Source: Pseudomonas fluorescens (lineage in GTDB: Bacteria; Pseudomonadota; Gammaproteobacteria; Pseudomonadales; Pseudomonadaceae). Taken from it: a stretch of DNA of 64,000 bases. The stretch lies in assembly GCA_902825215.1 (NCBI GenBank), contig LR782234.1:4526001-4590000 (forward strand). The letters run 5' to 3'. The position numbers were made by a program, and so were the translations under genes. The number at the start of each line of letters is the position of its first letter. The first letter of the stretch is position 1. Shown one piece after another: positions 11,373-19,782 of this stretch. Below the pieces are notes generated by a model, which was not told the origin of the DNA, ran no database searches, and saw only the letters and a program-made list of their open reading frames with translations.

Positions 11373-11405
11373 AAAACGCCCCGACTGGTTCGGGGCGTTT
11401 TTTTT
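11373..11405 (+). terminator. Intrinsic terminator of fabAB
   Basis: AAAACGCCCCGA-CTGG-TTCGGGGCGTTTT followed by further Ts, 25 bp after the fabB stop. Strong stem and U-tract. Confidence 0.9.
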
Positions 11406-11437
11406 GGCCTGCAGAAACTACAGCACACCTCTGATCC

Positions 11438-11530
11438 CTGTGGGAGCTGGCTTGCCAGCGATAGCGGAGTGTCAGGTAATGAAGATACCCACTGTGCCGA
11501 CGTCATCGCTGGCAAGCCAGCTCCCACAGG
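11438..11530. repeat. REP doublet (REPIN), family 1
   Basis: Two inverted copies of GTGGGAGCTGGCTTGCCAGC face each other about 40 bp apart. The 389-bp gap between fabB and the next small gene holds the terminator, this doublet and a presumed promoter region; nothing else is seen. Confidence 0.9.
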
Positions 11531-11737
11531 GTTTTGCGGTGCGCTGAAAATGAAACGTTTGTCATGAAACCAAACGCCCTGCGACCGAATGTCGCGGATT
11601 ACGCGGGCTGTAGCACTGTTGCAAAATACGCAACAACACCTTGCGCGAATCGGCCGTTTACTTAGCCGGCTAACAAATCCTATAACAGAGTCCTGCACAG
11701 GCCTTGCTGCAGATAACCTGAGATTTGGAGCTAGCAG

Positions 11738-11926
11738 ATGACTGTAAAAGTAACTGAACGCGACGATTCACACATGTCCCACGAAGGCGTGGCCGCCGGC
11801 ATCCGCATTTGGGATGTGCATCAACAAGACTTGCTGGTCGGCATGTTCCACAGCGAAGTCGATGCCCACAACTACAAGGCCGAACTCGAAGTCCAGGAAC
11901 AACAACGCGACGCCCGCTCCTCCTGA
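11738..11926 (+). CDS. Small conserved hypothetical protein, 62 residues
   Basis: The frame begins with ATG seven bases after GGAG and encodes a soluble, acidic protein with IRIWDVHQQDLLVGMFHSEV near the middle. It ends 19 bp before a strong bidirectional terminator. Codon use fits the neighbours and the start signal is good, so it is probably real. I do not recognise a function. It stands alone between fabB and the convergent DUF2058 gene. Confidence 0.65.
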   Translation: MTVKVTERDDSHMSHEGVAAGIRIWDVHQQDLLVGMFHSEVDAHNYKAELEVQEQQRDARSS

Positions 11927-11944
11927 AACAACCACAGCATTGAA

Positions 11945-11979
11945 AACGACAAACCCCGCCATGAGCGGGGTTTGTCGTT
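11945..11979. terminator. Bidirectional terminator between convergent genes
   Basis: ACGACAAACCCCGC pairs with GCGGGGTTTGTCGT around a 5-nt loop. It lies between the small plus-strand gene and the minus-strand DUF2058 gene and can serve both. Confidence 0.8.
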
Positions 11980-11994
11980 GTGGCCTTCAGCGGA

Positions 11995-12537
11995 TTACCA
12001 CATCAGGTCATCCGGGATCTGGTAAGCCGCGTACGGATCGTCCTCGGTGCTGACCTCTTCGGTCTTGACGTTGAGCTGGACGATGCGCTGTGGGTCACGT
12101 TCCTGGATCTTCAGCGCCGCTTCACGCGGGATCACTTCGTAACCGCCGTTATGGTGGACGATCGCCAGCGAACCATTGCTGAGCTTGTTGCGCATCAGCG
12201 TGTTGACCGAGATACGCTTGACCTTCTTGTCGTCGACGAAGTTGTAGTAGTCCTCGGTGGTCAGCTTCGGCAGACGCGAGACTTCGATCAACTGCTTGAC
12301 CTGCGCAGCGCGCGCCTTGGCTTCGGCCTTCTCTTTCGCCTGACGGTTCAGCTCCTGGTCGCGCTTGACCTTCTCGGCCATGGCTTCCTGGGCGGCGCGC
12401 TGCTGCGAGTCATCCAGTTCGATCTGACCCTTGTGAGCCAGGCGCTGCTGCTTCTGCTTGTCCTTGCTGACCTGCTTGGCCTGCTTTTGGTTGACCAGGC
12501 CTGCTTTGAGCAACTGATCGCGAAGGGAAATACTCAT
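11995..12537 (-). CDS. DUF2058 domain nucleoid/polynucleotide-associated protein (YaiL-like)
   Basis: This 180-residue protein is rich in Lys, Gln and Ala in its first 100 residues (RDQLLKAGLVNQKQAKQV), suggesting a long helical segment. A compact domain follows with YYNFVDDKKVKRISVN and LAIVHHNGGYEVIPREAA. This matches the DUF2058/YaiL family, sometimes annotated as nucleoprotein or polynucleotide-associated enzyme. Its biochemical role is not established. The gene follows mazG by about 25 bp on the same strand. Confidence 0.82.
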   Translation of the reverse strand: MSISLRDQLLKAGLVNQKQAKQVSKDKQKQQRLAHKGQIELDDSQQRAAQEAMAEKVKRDQELNRQAKEKAEAKARAAQVKQLIEVSRLPKLTTEDYYNFVDDKKVKRISVNTLMRNKLSNGSLAIVHHNGGYEVIPREAALKIQERDPQRIVQLNVKTEEVSTEDDPYAAYQIPDDLMW

Positions 12538-12562
12538 GGTGCTTACTCACTTGGGCAGTGGC

Positions 12563-13399
12563 TCAGCCGCAGCCGGGCACATTCTTTTCCTGACGTTTGG
12601 CTTCGCCCCAGAGGGCGTCCAACTCTTCGAGGGTGCAATCTTCTATGGGACGGTGGGTGTCGCGCAATGCCTGTTCGATAAAACGGAAACGTCTTTCAAA
12701 CTTGCCGTTGGCGCCACGCAAGGCGGTTTCCGGGTCGACCTTCAGATGCCGCGCCAGATTGACCACGGTAAACAGCAGATCGCCGATCTCGTCTGCCACC
12801 GCGACGGGATCGTTTTCGGACATGGCTTCGAGCACTTCGTCGAGCTCTTCACGCACCTTGTCGAGCACCGGCAAGGCGTCCGGCCAGTCGAAACCGACCT
12901 GCGCGGCGCGCTTCTGCAATTTCGCCGAACGCGACAACGCCGGCAGCGCGGCGGGTACATCATCGAGCAACGACAATTGTTCCGGTGCAACGGACTTCTC
13001 GGCGCGCTCTTCGGCCTTGATTTCTTCCCAGCGCTGCTTGACCTGTTCTTCACTCAAACGCGGTACGTCGAGCGGCGCATACAGGTCGCCGGTGGGGAAT
13101 ACGTGCGGATGACGGCGGATCAGCTTGCGGGTGATGCTGTCGATCACCCCGGCGAATTCGAAACGCCCTTCTTCCTTGGCCAACTGGCTGTAATACACCA
13201 CCTGAAACAGCAGATCGCCGAGTTCGCCCTGCAAATGATCGAAGTCACCGCGCTCGATGGCATCGGCCACTTCGTAGGCTTCTTCGAGGGTGTGCGGAAC
13301 GATGGTGGCGTAAGTCTGCTTGATGTCCCACGGGCAACCGAACTGCGGATCGCGCAGGCGGGACATCAGGTGGAGCAGGTCTTCAAGTGAATACATCAT
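12563..13399 (-). CDS. mazG: Nucleoside triphosphate pyrophosphohydrolase MazG
   Basis: A 278-residue all-alpha NTP pyrophosphatase that hydrolyses (d)NTPs to NMPs and PPi. Two MazG modules are seen: CPWDIKQTY and TLEEAYEVADAIE with GELGDLLFQVVYYSQ in the N-terminal half, and ADEIGDLLFTVVNLARH in the C-terminal half. These carry the EExxE/EDxxD-type metal ligands. It lies directly downstream of relA; in E. coli MazG has been linked to ppGpp turnover, which fits the neighbourhood. Two adjacent ATG codons are possible starts; the upstream one was used. Confidence 0.93.
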   Translation of the reverse strand: MMYSLEDLLHLMSRLRDPQFGCPWDIKQTYATIVPHTLEEAYEVADAIERGDFDHLQGELGDLLFQVVYYSQLAKEEGRFEFAGVIDSITRKLIRRHPHVFPTGDLYAPLDVPRLSEEQVKQRWEEIKAEERAEKSVAPEQLSLLDDVPAALPALSRSAKLQKRAAQVGFDWPDALPVLDKVREELDEVLEAMSENDPVAVADEIGDLLFTVVNLARHLKVDPETALRGANGKFERRFRFIEQALRDTHRPIEDCTLEELDALWGEAKRQEKNVPGCG

Positions 13400-13422
13400 T
13401 TATCTGTCTCACCACAAAATCC

Positions 13423-13508
13423 TGTGGGAGCTGGCTTGCCAGCGATTGCATCACCTCGATTATCCTGAGAGACCGAGTTGTCTGCATCGCTGGCAAGCCA
13501 GCTCCCAC
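13423..13508. repeat. REP doublet, family 1, between relA and mazG
   Basis: Inverted GTGGGAGCTGGCTTGCCAGC copies flank about 40 bp. The element fills most of the 127-bp gap between the relA stop and the mazG start, so it would form a hairpin in any relA-mazG transcript. Confidence 0.88.
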
Positions 13509-13526
13509 ATGGGATCAGAGTCATCT

Positions 13527-15770
13527 TCACGGGGTACGGTTACGCCGCGTTTCGATGATGTTCGGCAATTGCGAAATCCGCCCCAGCAAGCGTCCCAGCG
13601 CGTCCAGACCAGGGATTTCAATGGTCAGCGACATCAGCGCGGTGTTGTCCTCCTTGTTCGAGCGGGTGTTGACCGCCAGCACGTTGATGCGCTCGTTGAG
13701 CAGCACCTGCGAGACGTCACGCAGCAGACCGGAACGGTCGTAGGCGCGAATGACGATGTCCACCGGGTAGGTGAGCACCGGCACCGGGCCCCAGCTGACC
13801 TGGATGATCCGCTCCGGCTCGCGCCCGCCCAGTTGCAGCACCGAGGCGCAGTCCTGACGGTGAATGCTCACGCCACGCCCTTGAGTGATGTAGCCCACGA
13901 TCGCATCGCCCGGCAGCGGCTGGCAGCAGCCGGCCATTTGCGTCATCAGGTTGCCGACGCCCTGGATCTGAATGTCGCCACGCTTGCCCGGTTTGTAGCC
14001 GGTGGCCTTGCGCGGAATCAGCTCCAGCTGTTCGTTGCCGCGCTCCGGCTCGACCAGTTGCTGTGCGAGGTTGACCAGTTGCGCCAGACGCAAGTCGCCG
14101 GCGCCGAGGGCGGCGAACATGTCTTCGGCGGTTTTCATGTTGGCCTTGTCGGCCAGCTTGTCGAAGTCCACCGCCGGCAGGCCGAGGCGCGTCAGTTCGC
14201 GCTCGATCAGGGTCTTGCCGGCGGCGACGTTCTGGTCGCGCGCCTGCAATTTGAACCAGTGCACGATCTTCGCCCGCGCCCGCGAGGTGGTGACGTAACC
14301 GAGGTTCGAGTTCAGCCAGTCGCGGCTCGGCGTGCCGTGCTTGCTGGTGATGATCTCGACCTGCTCACCGGTCTGCAGGCTGTAGTTGAGCGGGACGATG
14401 CGCCCGTTGATCTTCGCGCCACGGCAGTTGTGGCCGATCTCGGTGTGCACGCGGTAGGCGAAGTCCAGCGGTGTCGCGCCTTTGGGCAAATCGATGGCGT
14501 GACCGTCGGGGGTAAAGATGTAGACCCGGTCTGGCTCGATATCGACGCGCAGCTGTTCGGCCAGCCCGCCGATGTCGCCCAGCTCTTCGTGCCACTCAAG
14601 CACCTGACGCAGCCAGGAAATTTTCTCTTCGTAGTGATTGGAACCGGATTTGACGTCGGTGCCCTTGTAGCGCCAGTGTGCGCAGACGCCGAGTTCGGCC
14701 TCTTCGTGCATCGAGTGCGTACGGATCTGTACCTCGAGGACCTTGCCTTCCGGGCCGATCACTGCGGTGTGCAGCGAGCGGTAGCCGTTCTCTTTCGGGT
14801 TGGCGATGTAGTCGTCGAATTCTTTCGGGATGTGCCGCCACAAGGTGTGGACGATACCCAGCGCGGTGTAGCAATCGCGCATTTCCGGGACCAGCACGCG
14901 CACCGCACGCACGTCGTAGATCTGGCTGAACTCCAGACCCTTGCGCTGCATTTTGCGCCAGATCGAATAGATGTGTTTGGCCCGCCCGCTGATGTCGGCC
15001 TCGACACCCGTGGCTTGCAATTCGTCCTTGAGCTGGGTCATCACGTCAGCGATGAAACGCTCGCGGTCCAGCCGTCGCTCGTGGAGCAACTTGGCGATCT
15101 GCTTGTATTGATCGGGCTCCAGGTAACGGAAGGACAAGTCCTCCAGTTCCCATTTAATATGGCCGATGCCGAGGCGGTGCGCGAGCGGCGCATAGATGTC
15201 GAAGACTTCGCGGGCGACGCGGTTACGCTTTTCGTCGTCGGCGGTCTTCACCGCGCGGATCGCGCAGGTGCGTTCGGCCAGTTTGATCAGCGCGACGCGC
15301 ACGTCATCGACCATCGCCACGAGCATCTTGCGCAGGTTCTCTACCTGCCCCTGAGTGCCCATCACCATCGACTGGCGCGGGCTGAGGCTGGCGCTGATGG
15401 CGGCCATGCGCTGCACGCCGTCGATCAGCTTGGCCACCACCGGGCCGAAACGCTGGCCGACGGCAGCGAGTTCGATCTGGCCCTCGCGCACGCCGCGATA
15501 CAGCACCGCAGCGACCAGCGAATCCTGATCGAGCTTGAGGTCGGCCAGAATCTCGGCGATTTCCAGACCGGTGCTGAAACTGCCGGAGCCTTCGGCCCAC
15601 AGATTCTTCTTCGCGTTGGATTGCTGCTCAGCCTCGCGAGCGAACTCGCAGGCTTCTTTCAAGGCTTCGCGATCCAGTGCCAGATCGACACTGACCGCGT
15701 GATCGAGCCAAGCCTCGAGATTGATACTGCCGTCGGTGTTGATCGGCTGGTGTGCTCTCACCTGTACCAT
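13527..15770 (-). CDS. relA: GTP pyrophosphokinase RelA ((p)ppGpp synthetase I)
   Basis: A 747-residue ribosome-associated enzyme that makes (p)ppGpp on amino-acid starvation. The N-terminal hydrolase-like domain is degenerate: the HD pair found in SpoT is replaced (VLYRGVREGQ), so hydrolysis is not expected. The synthetase domain contains YDVRAVRVLV and the segment around NPKENGYRSLHTAV and VEIQ-type EVQIRTHSMHEEAE. A TGS domain (RVYIFTPDGHAIDLPKGAT) and a C-terminal ACT domain (VDIVIRAYDRSGLLRDVSQ) follow. These features separate RelA from SpoT. It stands between rlmD and mazG on the same strand. Confidence 0.97.
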   Translation of the reverse strand: MVQVRAHQPINTDGSINLEAWLDHAVSVDLALDREALKEACEFAREAEQQSNAKKNLWAEGSGSFSTGLEIAEILADLKLDQDSLVAAVLYRGVREGQIELAAVGQRFGPVVAKLIDGVQRMAAISASLSPRQSMVMGTQGQVENLRKMLVAMVDDVRVALIKLAERTCAIRAVKTADDEKRNRVAREVFDIYAPLAHRLGIGHIKWELEDLSFRYLEPDQYKQIAKLLHERRLDRERFIADVMTQLKDELQATGVEADISGRAKHIYSIWRKMQRKGLEFSQIYDVRAVRVLVPEMRDCYTALGIVHTLWRHIPKEFDDYIANPKENGYRSLHTAVIGPEGKVLEVQIRTHSMHEEAELGVCAHWRYKGTDVKSGSNHYEEKISWLRQVLEWHEELGDIGGLAEQLRVDIEPDRVYIFTPDGHAIDLPKGATPLDFAYRVHTEIGHNCRGAKINGRIVPLNYSLQTGEQVEIITSKHGTPSRDWLNSNLGYVTTSRARAKIVHWFKLQARDQNVAAGKTLIERELTRLGLPAVDFDKLADKANMKTAEDMFAALGAGDLRLAQLVNLAQQLVEPERGNEQLELIPRKATGYKPGKRGDIQIQGVGNLMTQMAGCCQPLPGDAIVGYITQGRGVSIHRQDCASVLQLGGREPERIIQVSWGPVPVLTYPVDIVIRAYDRSGLLRDVSQVLLNERINVLAVNTRSNKEDNTALMSLTIEIPGLDALGRLLGRISQLPNIIETRRNRTP

Positions 15771-15871
15771 GCTGCTTTACCTTCCCTACGACGCAGATTC
15801 AATGCGTCAAATCGCTGATCCTCATCGCCCGGTAGCGCTCGCGGGGCTCAGGCGAGCGCGGCACGGACAGA

Positions 15872-17248
15872 TCAGACGGATTCAGACGAGCCGTCCTGGC
15901 TCGCTTCAAATAACGCCATGGCCTCGACATGCGCCGTCTGAGGAAACATATCGAGAATCCCGGCACGTTTTAACCGGTAGCCCTGCTTGATCAATTCGAC
16001 CGTATCGCGCGCCAGAGTTGCAGGGTTGCACGACACATACACCAGCCGTTTGGCACCCAGGCTCGCCAGCTTGCGCACCACCTCGAAAGCACCGTCACGG
16101 GGTGGGTCCAAGAGTACCGCAGAAAAGCCGTTTCCGATCCACTGGGCATCGCTCAAAGGCTGGGATAAATCGGCTTGAAAAAACTTTGTGTTATGCAAAT
16201 TGTTACTGGCGGCGTTGGCTGCGGCGCGCTCGACCATGGTCTGCACGCCTTCGACCGCTACCACTTCACGCACGCTTTGGGCCAACGGCAACGCGAAGTT
16301 GCCCAGACCGCAAAACAGGTCCAGCACGCGTTCCTCTGCTCTCGGCTTCAGCCAGTCCAGCGCCTGGGCGACCATCGCCTCGTTGACGCCGGCATTGACC
16401 TGAACGAAGTCGCCGGGGCGATAGGCCAGATCGAGGTCCCATTGTTCCAGGTGATAACCCAGCGCCTGGCTGGCGTCGACCGGTTGCGGCTCGCCTTCGC
16501 CATGCAGCCACAATTGCGCCTCATGGAATTGGCAGAAATCCTTGAGGATCGTCAGGTCCGCTTCGGACAGCGGCGCCATGTGCCGCAGCAATACGGCCAG
16601 TGACGAGCCGCTGAACAATTCGACATGGCCCAGCGCTTGCGGCTTGCTCAAACGCCGTAGCATCTCCGGCAATCCAGTCATGATCGGCTGCAAGGGCTGT
16701 ACCAGCACCGGGCATTCGCTGATCGCCACGATGTCCTGACTGCCGGCGGCGCGGAAACCCACTTCAAGTTGCTTTGCCTTCATGTCCCAGCGCACCGCAA
16801 TCCGCGCGCGACGGCGATAGCCGAATTCCGGGCCGGTCAACGGCGCAGCCCATTCTTGCGGCTCAACGCTGGCAACGCGCGACAATTGCTCGGCGAGCAT
16901 GCGCTGTTTCAGGGCGAGTTGTTCGTCATGGGGCAGGTGCTGCACGCTGCAACCGCCGCAGCGACCGGCATGCGGGCATGGCGCCGGGCGACGCAATTGG
17001 CTGGCCTTGAACACGCGTTCGGTGCGCGCCTCGACGACTTTGCCGTGGGCGCCAAGCACCCGCGCCTCGACTTCTTCGCCGGCGAGAGCGCCGAGGACGA
17101 ACCAGGTTTTGCCTTCGAAAAACGCGATACCGCGGCCGTCATTGGCCAGGCGCTCGATGTTCAAGCGCTGCTTTTTGCCGGTCGGGATTTGTGCAGCCTT
17201 GCTGCCGCCGGTAGGCTGGAAGCGCAGGCCTCTCTCGTGTTTGGCCAT
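15872..17248 (-). CDS. rlmD: 23S rRNA (uracil-1939-C5)-methyltransferase RlmD
   Basis: A 458-residue SAM-dependent enzyme that methylates U1939 of 23S rRNA. After an N-terminal TRAM-like domain the iron-sulfur motif CPHAGRCGGC (C-x5-C-x2-C, with a further downstream Cys) is visible. The SAM motif LDLFCGLGNFALPLA and catalytic cysteine motif VYVSCNPATLARD follow. The ATG at 17248 was chosen because it shares its A with the cysM stop (TGATG), an arrangement suggesting coupled translation; the longer frame would run well into cysM. Confidence 0.95.
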   Translation of the reverse strand: MAKHERGLRFQPTGGSKAAQIPTGKKQRLNIERLANDGRGIAFFEGKTWFVLGALAGEEVEARVLGAHGKVVEARTERVFKASQLRRPAPCPHAGRCGGCSVQHLPHDEQLALKQRMLAEQLSRVASVEPQEWAAPLTGPEFGYRRRARIAVRWDMKAKQLEVGFRAAGSQDIVAISECPVLVQPLQPIMTGLPEMLRRLSKPQALGHVELFSGSSLAVLLRHMAPLSEADLTILKDFCQFHEAQLWLHGEGEPQPVDASQALGYHLEQWDLDLAYRPGDFVQVNAGVNEAMVAQALDWLKPRAEERVLDLFCGLGNFALPLAQSVREVVAVEGVQTMVERAAANAASNNLHNTKFFQADLSQPLSDAQWIGNGFSAVLLDPPRDGAFEVVRKLASLGAKRLVYVSCNPATLARDTVELIKQGYRLKRAGILDMFPQTAHVEAMALFEASQDGSSESV

Positions 17249-18150
17249 CAGTTGGGCGCGTCGAAAATGCCGGTCGACAGGTAACGGTCGCCACGGTCGC
17301 AAATGATCGCGACGATCACCGCGTTTTCAACTTCTTTGGACAAGCGCAGCATTGCTGCCACCGCACCGCCCGAAGACACGCCGCAGAAGATGCCTTCTTC
17401 GCGGGCCAGGCGACGGGTGACGTCCTCGGCTTCGCTTTGCGCCATGTCGACGATGCGGTCGACACGGTCGGCCTGATAGATCTTCGGCAGATATTCCTGC
17501 GGCCAGCGGCGGATGCCGGGAATGGCGGAGCCTTCCATCGGTTGCAGACCGACGATCTGCACGCTGTCGCTCTGCTCTTTCAAATAGCGCGAGACGCCCA
17601 TGATGGTGCCGGTGGTGCCCATCGAACTGACGAAATGGGTGATGCTGCCCTGGGTCTGGCGCCAGATCTCCGGACCGGTGGTGGTGTAGTGCGCTTCGGG
17701 GTTATCACCGTTGGCGAACTGATCAAGCACCTTGCCGTGGCCTTCGGCTTCCATGCGCTGCGCCAGATCGCGCGCGCCTTCCATGCCTTCTTCCTGACTG
17801 ACCAGAATCAGCTCGGCGCCATACGCGGTCATCGCTGCTTTACGCTCGGCGCTGGAATTGTCCGGCATGATCAGGATCATCTTGTAACCCTTGATCGCGG
17901 CCGCCATGGCCAAGGCGATGCCGGTGTTGCCGGAAGTCGCCTCGATCAGCGTATCGCCGGCGTGGATCTGCCCGCGCAACTCGGCACGGGTGATCATCGA
18001 CAGCGCCGGACGGTCCTTGACCGAACCCGCCGGGTTGTTCCCTTCGAGCTTGAGCAAAAGGGTGTTGCTGGTGGCGCCGGGCAGGCGCTGCAAACGCACC
18101 AGCGGCGTGTTGCCGACGCAATCGGCGATGGTTGGGTACTGCAGGGTCAT
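17248..18150 (-). CDS. cysM: Cysteine synthase B CysM
   Basis: This 300-residue PLP enzyme makes cysteine from O-acetylserine and sulfide or thiosulfate. The PLP lysine is in NPAGSVKDRPA, the substrate loop in EATSGNTGIALA and the phosphate-binding region in SSMGTTGTIMG; the short C-terminus and GVSSGG are typical of CysM rather than CysK. The start MTLQYPTIADCVGNTPLV was used. The relA-rlmD-cysM-gacS order is conserved in pseudomonads as I recall it. Confidence 0.95.
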   Translation of the reverse strand: MTLQYPTIADCVGNTPLVRLQRLPGATSNTLLLKLEGNNPAGSVKDRPALSMITRAELRGQIHAGDTLIEATSGNTGIALAMAAAIKGYKMILIMPDNSSAERKAAMTAYGAELILVSQEEGMEGARDLAQRMEAEGHGKVLDQFANGDNPEAHYTTTGPEIWRQTQGSITHFVSSMGTTGTIMGVSRYLKEQSDSVQIVGLQPMEGSAIPGIRRWPQEYLPKIYQADRVDRIVDMAQSEAEDVTRRLAREEGIFCGVSSGGAVAAMLRLSKEVENAVIVAIICDRGDRYLSTGIFDAPN

Positions 18151-18258
18151 GGCGTATTCGCAATCCAGACGTGCGGGGGCGCCTATCATACCGGCAAACC
18201 CGCGCAGGCCATATCACGCAAAGTGCGGTGCTTATGGTTTATGGGAATAAGCAGCAAT

Positions 18259-18279
18259 AGTCGCACCAGTGGTGCGACT
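18259..18279. promoter_or_regulatory. Perfect 21-bp palindrome between the kinase gene and cysM
   Basis: AGTCGCACCA-G-TGGTGCGACT has two perfect 10-base arms. It lies about 110 bp before the cysM start and 80 bp after the upstream kinase stop. It could be a hairpin terminator for the kinase gene (weak T tract) or an operator for cysM; the sequence does not decide. Confidence 0.45.
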
Positions 18280-18321
18280 TTTAGGTCGCCAGACTTCATC
18301 TGCTGCGATGCGGATGGCCTC

Positions 18322-18415
18322 ATCGCTGGCAAGCCAGCTCCCACAGAGATCGGATCTTCACACGATTTGTGTTTGGCAGAAACTCCCTGTGGGAGCTGGC
18401 TTGCCAGCGATAGCG
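18322..18415. repeat. REP doublet, family 1, overlapping the 3' end of a kinase gene
   Basis: The arms ATCGCTGGCAAGCCAGCTCC and GGAGCTGGCTTGCCAGCGAT flank about 40 bp. The right-hand arm (about 18385-18413) lies inside the histidine kinase reading frame, whose stop at 18358 falls in the loop between the arms. Confidence 0.88.
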
Positions 18416-19782
18416 TCAGTCGGTGCGACACCCTCATCCGCCAGCAAGCGCAAATTCAGCCGCAGCCCCGCCCCGGTATTTTCCGCCCAGAGCAACCCGC
18501 CCTGCCGCTGCACGGCATTGCGCGCAATGCTCAAGCCCAAACCAAACCCGCCATCCCCGGGTCTCGATCCGTCCAATCGAATGAACGGTGAAAAGATCCG
18601 CTCCAGATCCGCCTCAGCCACGCCGCCGCCCTGATCTTCCAGCCACAGATGCCAATAATCGCCATCGCGCCGTGCATCGAGACGCACAATCCCGCCCTCG
18701 GGCGAATGCCGAATCGCATTGCGCAGAATATTCTCCAGCGCCTGCGCCAAGGTATTGAGGTTGCCGCGCACCCAGCACGATGCATCGACCGAGCACTGCA
18801 ACTGCAAGCTCGGCCAGCCGCTTTCGTAACAGGCGTTGTCGGTGAGCATTTCCCACAGTGCCTGAATCTGGATCGCCTCGTCCGGCAAGGGTGTGCGGTC
18901 GGTGTCGAGCCACGCCAGTTGCAAGGTGTCTTCGACCAGCCGCTGCATGCCGTCAACCTCGCGGCCAATGCGTTCGCGCAACTGCGGTAGCCCTTGTTCA
19001 CCTTCACTGGCGACGCGCAGGCGGCTCAGCGGCGTGCGCAGTTCATGGGATAAATCGCGCAATAGCTGCTGTTGCACGGCGACGGTGGTTTGCAGGCGTT
19101 CGGACATCGAATCGAACGCACGGGCCAGCTCACCGAGTTCGTCGGGGCGCTGGGTCATGCCACTCGACAGGCGCACATTCAATTGGTCGGCGCGCCAGGC
19201 GTTGGCCTGTTCACGCAGGTTATTGAGGGGCACCACCAGCAAGCGGTACAGGCCGACGCACAACAACAAGGTGAACAGCCCGGGAATCACGCCATTGGTA
19301 ATGACGCGCCAGAACACCCTGTATTTGCCCGGCACATAGCGTTCCGGCAACTCGATGACGAGGATGCCGGCGGACGGTTCTTTAGGAAACGGCACACGCA
19401 GCCACGGCCGGCCCTTCTTGTGGATAGGCCAGTCGAGGCCGCGCAGGAAAGTCAGGTGCTGCACGTCCGCCTCGTTCAACGGCTCGCTGCTGAGCGACTG
19501 CAAATTGCCGCCAATCACGCCCACCCAACTGGCCTCGCGCAATTCCATGCTTTGCAGCCAGTCATCCACGCCGTGGCGGCCGCCGTGCTGCCAGGCCTGC
19601 TCCGCTTGCGCCGCATAGCGACTGAGCGTTGCGCGAGCTTCGTCGGAGAGGAACTGATTGCGCTCCTCCATGTAGCGGCCCCATGACCAGCTCAGCCAGA
19701 TCATCAGCAGACAGAACGCCACCAGCAGCAGAGCCAGCTTCCAGAACAGCGAATGCCGCCCCGGCAGTTCAGAGCGTTTCAT
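18358..19782 (-). CDS. Sensor histidine kinase with REP-derived C-terminus (PirS position)
   Basis: A 474-residue inner-membrane kinase. It has a membrane segment near the N-terminus (LALLLVAFCLLMIWLSWSW), a periplasmic domain, and a second membrane segment (VIPGLFTLLLCVGLYRLLVV). HAMP and the H-box RDLSHELRTPLSRLRV follow, then an HATPase ending in GGFGLGLSIARNAV. After the normal ATPase end, about 20 extra residues (IAGKPAPTGSFC) are encoded by a REP element. Its start overlaps the partner regulator stop by 14 bp. In P. aeruginosa this place beside gacS holds pirRS, the enterobactin regulators; here the pirA receptor gene is absent. The PirS name is inferred from position only. Confidence 0.85.
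   Translation of the reverse strand: MKRSELPGRHSLFWKLALLLVAFCLLMIWLSWSWGRYMEERNQFLSDEARATLSRYAAQAEQAWQHGGRHGVDDWLQSMELREASWVGVIGGNLQSLSSEPLNEADVQHLTFLRGLDWPIHKKGRPWLRVPFPKEPSAGILVIELPERYVPGKYRVFWRVITNGVIPGLFTLLLCVGLYRLLVVPLNNLREQANAWRADQLNVRLSSGMTQRPDELGELARAFDSMSERLQTTVAVQQQLLRDLSHELRTPLSRLRVASEGEQGLPQLRERIGREVDGMQRLVEDTLQLAWLDTDRTPLPDEAIQIQALWEMLTDNACYESGWPSLQLQCSVDASCWVRGNLNTLAQALENILRNAIRHSPEGGIVRLDARRDGDYWHLWLEDQGGGVAEADLERIFSPFIRLDGSRPGDGGFGLGLSIARNAVQRQGGLLWAENTGAGLRLNLRLLADEGVAPTDAIAGKPAPTGSFCQTQIV

Noticed and set aside
13320..15818. Long open frame antisense to relA.
   Set aside because: RelA has all family domains in order; the antisense translation is His/Val/Gln-rich low-information sequence typical of shadow frames in high-GC DNA.
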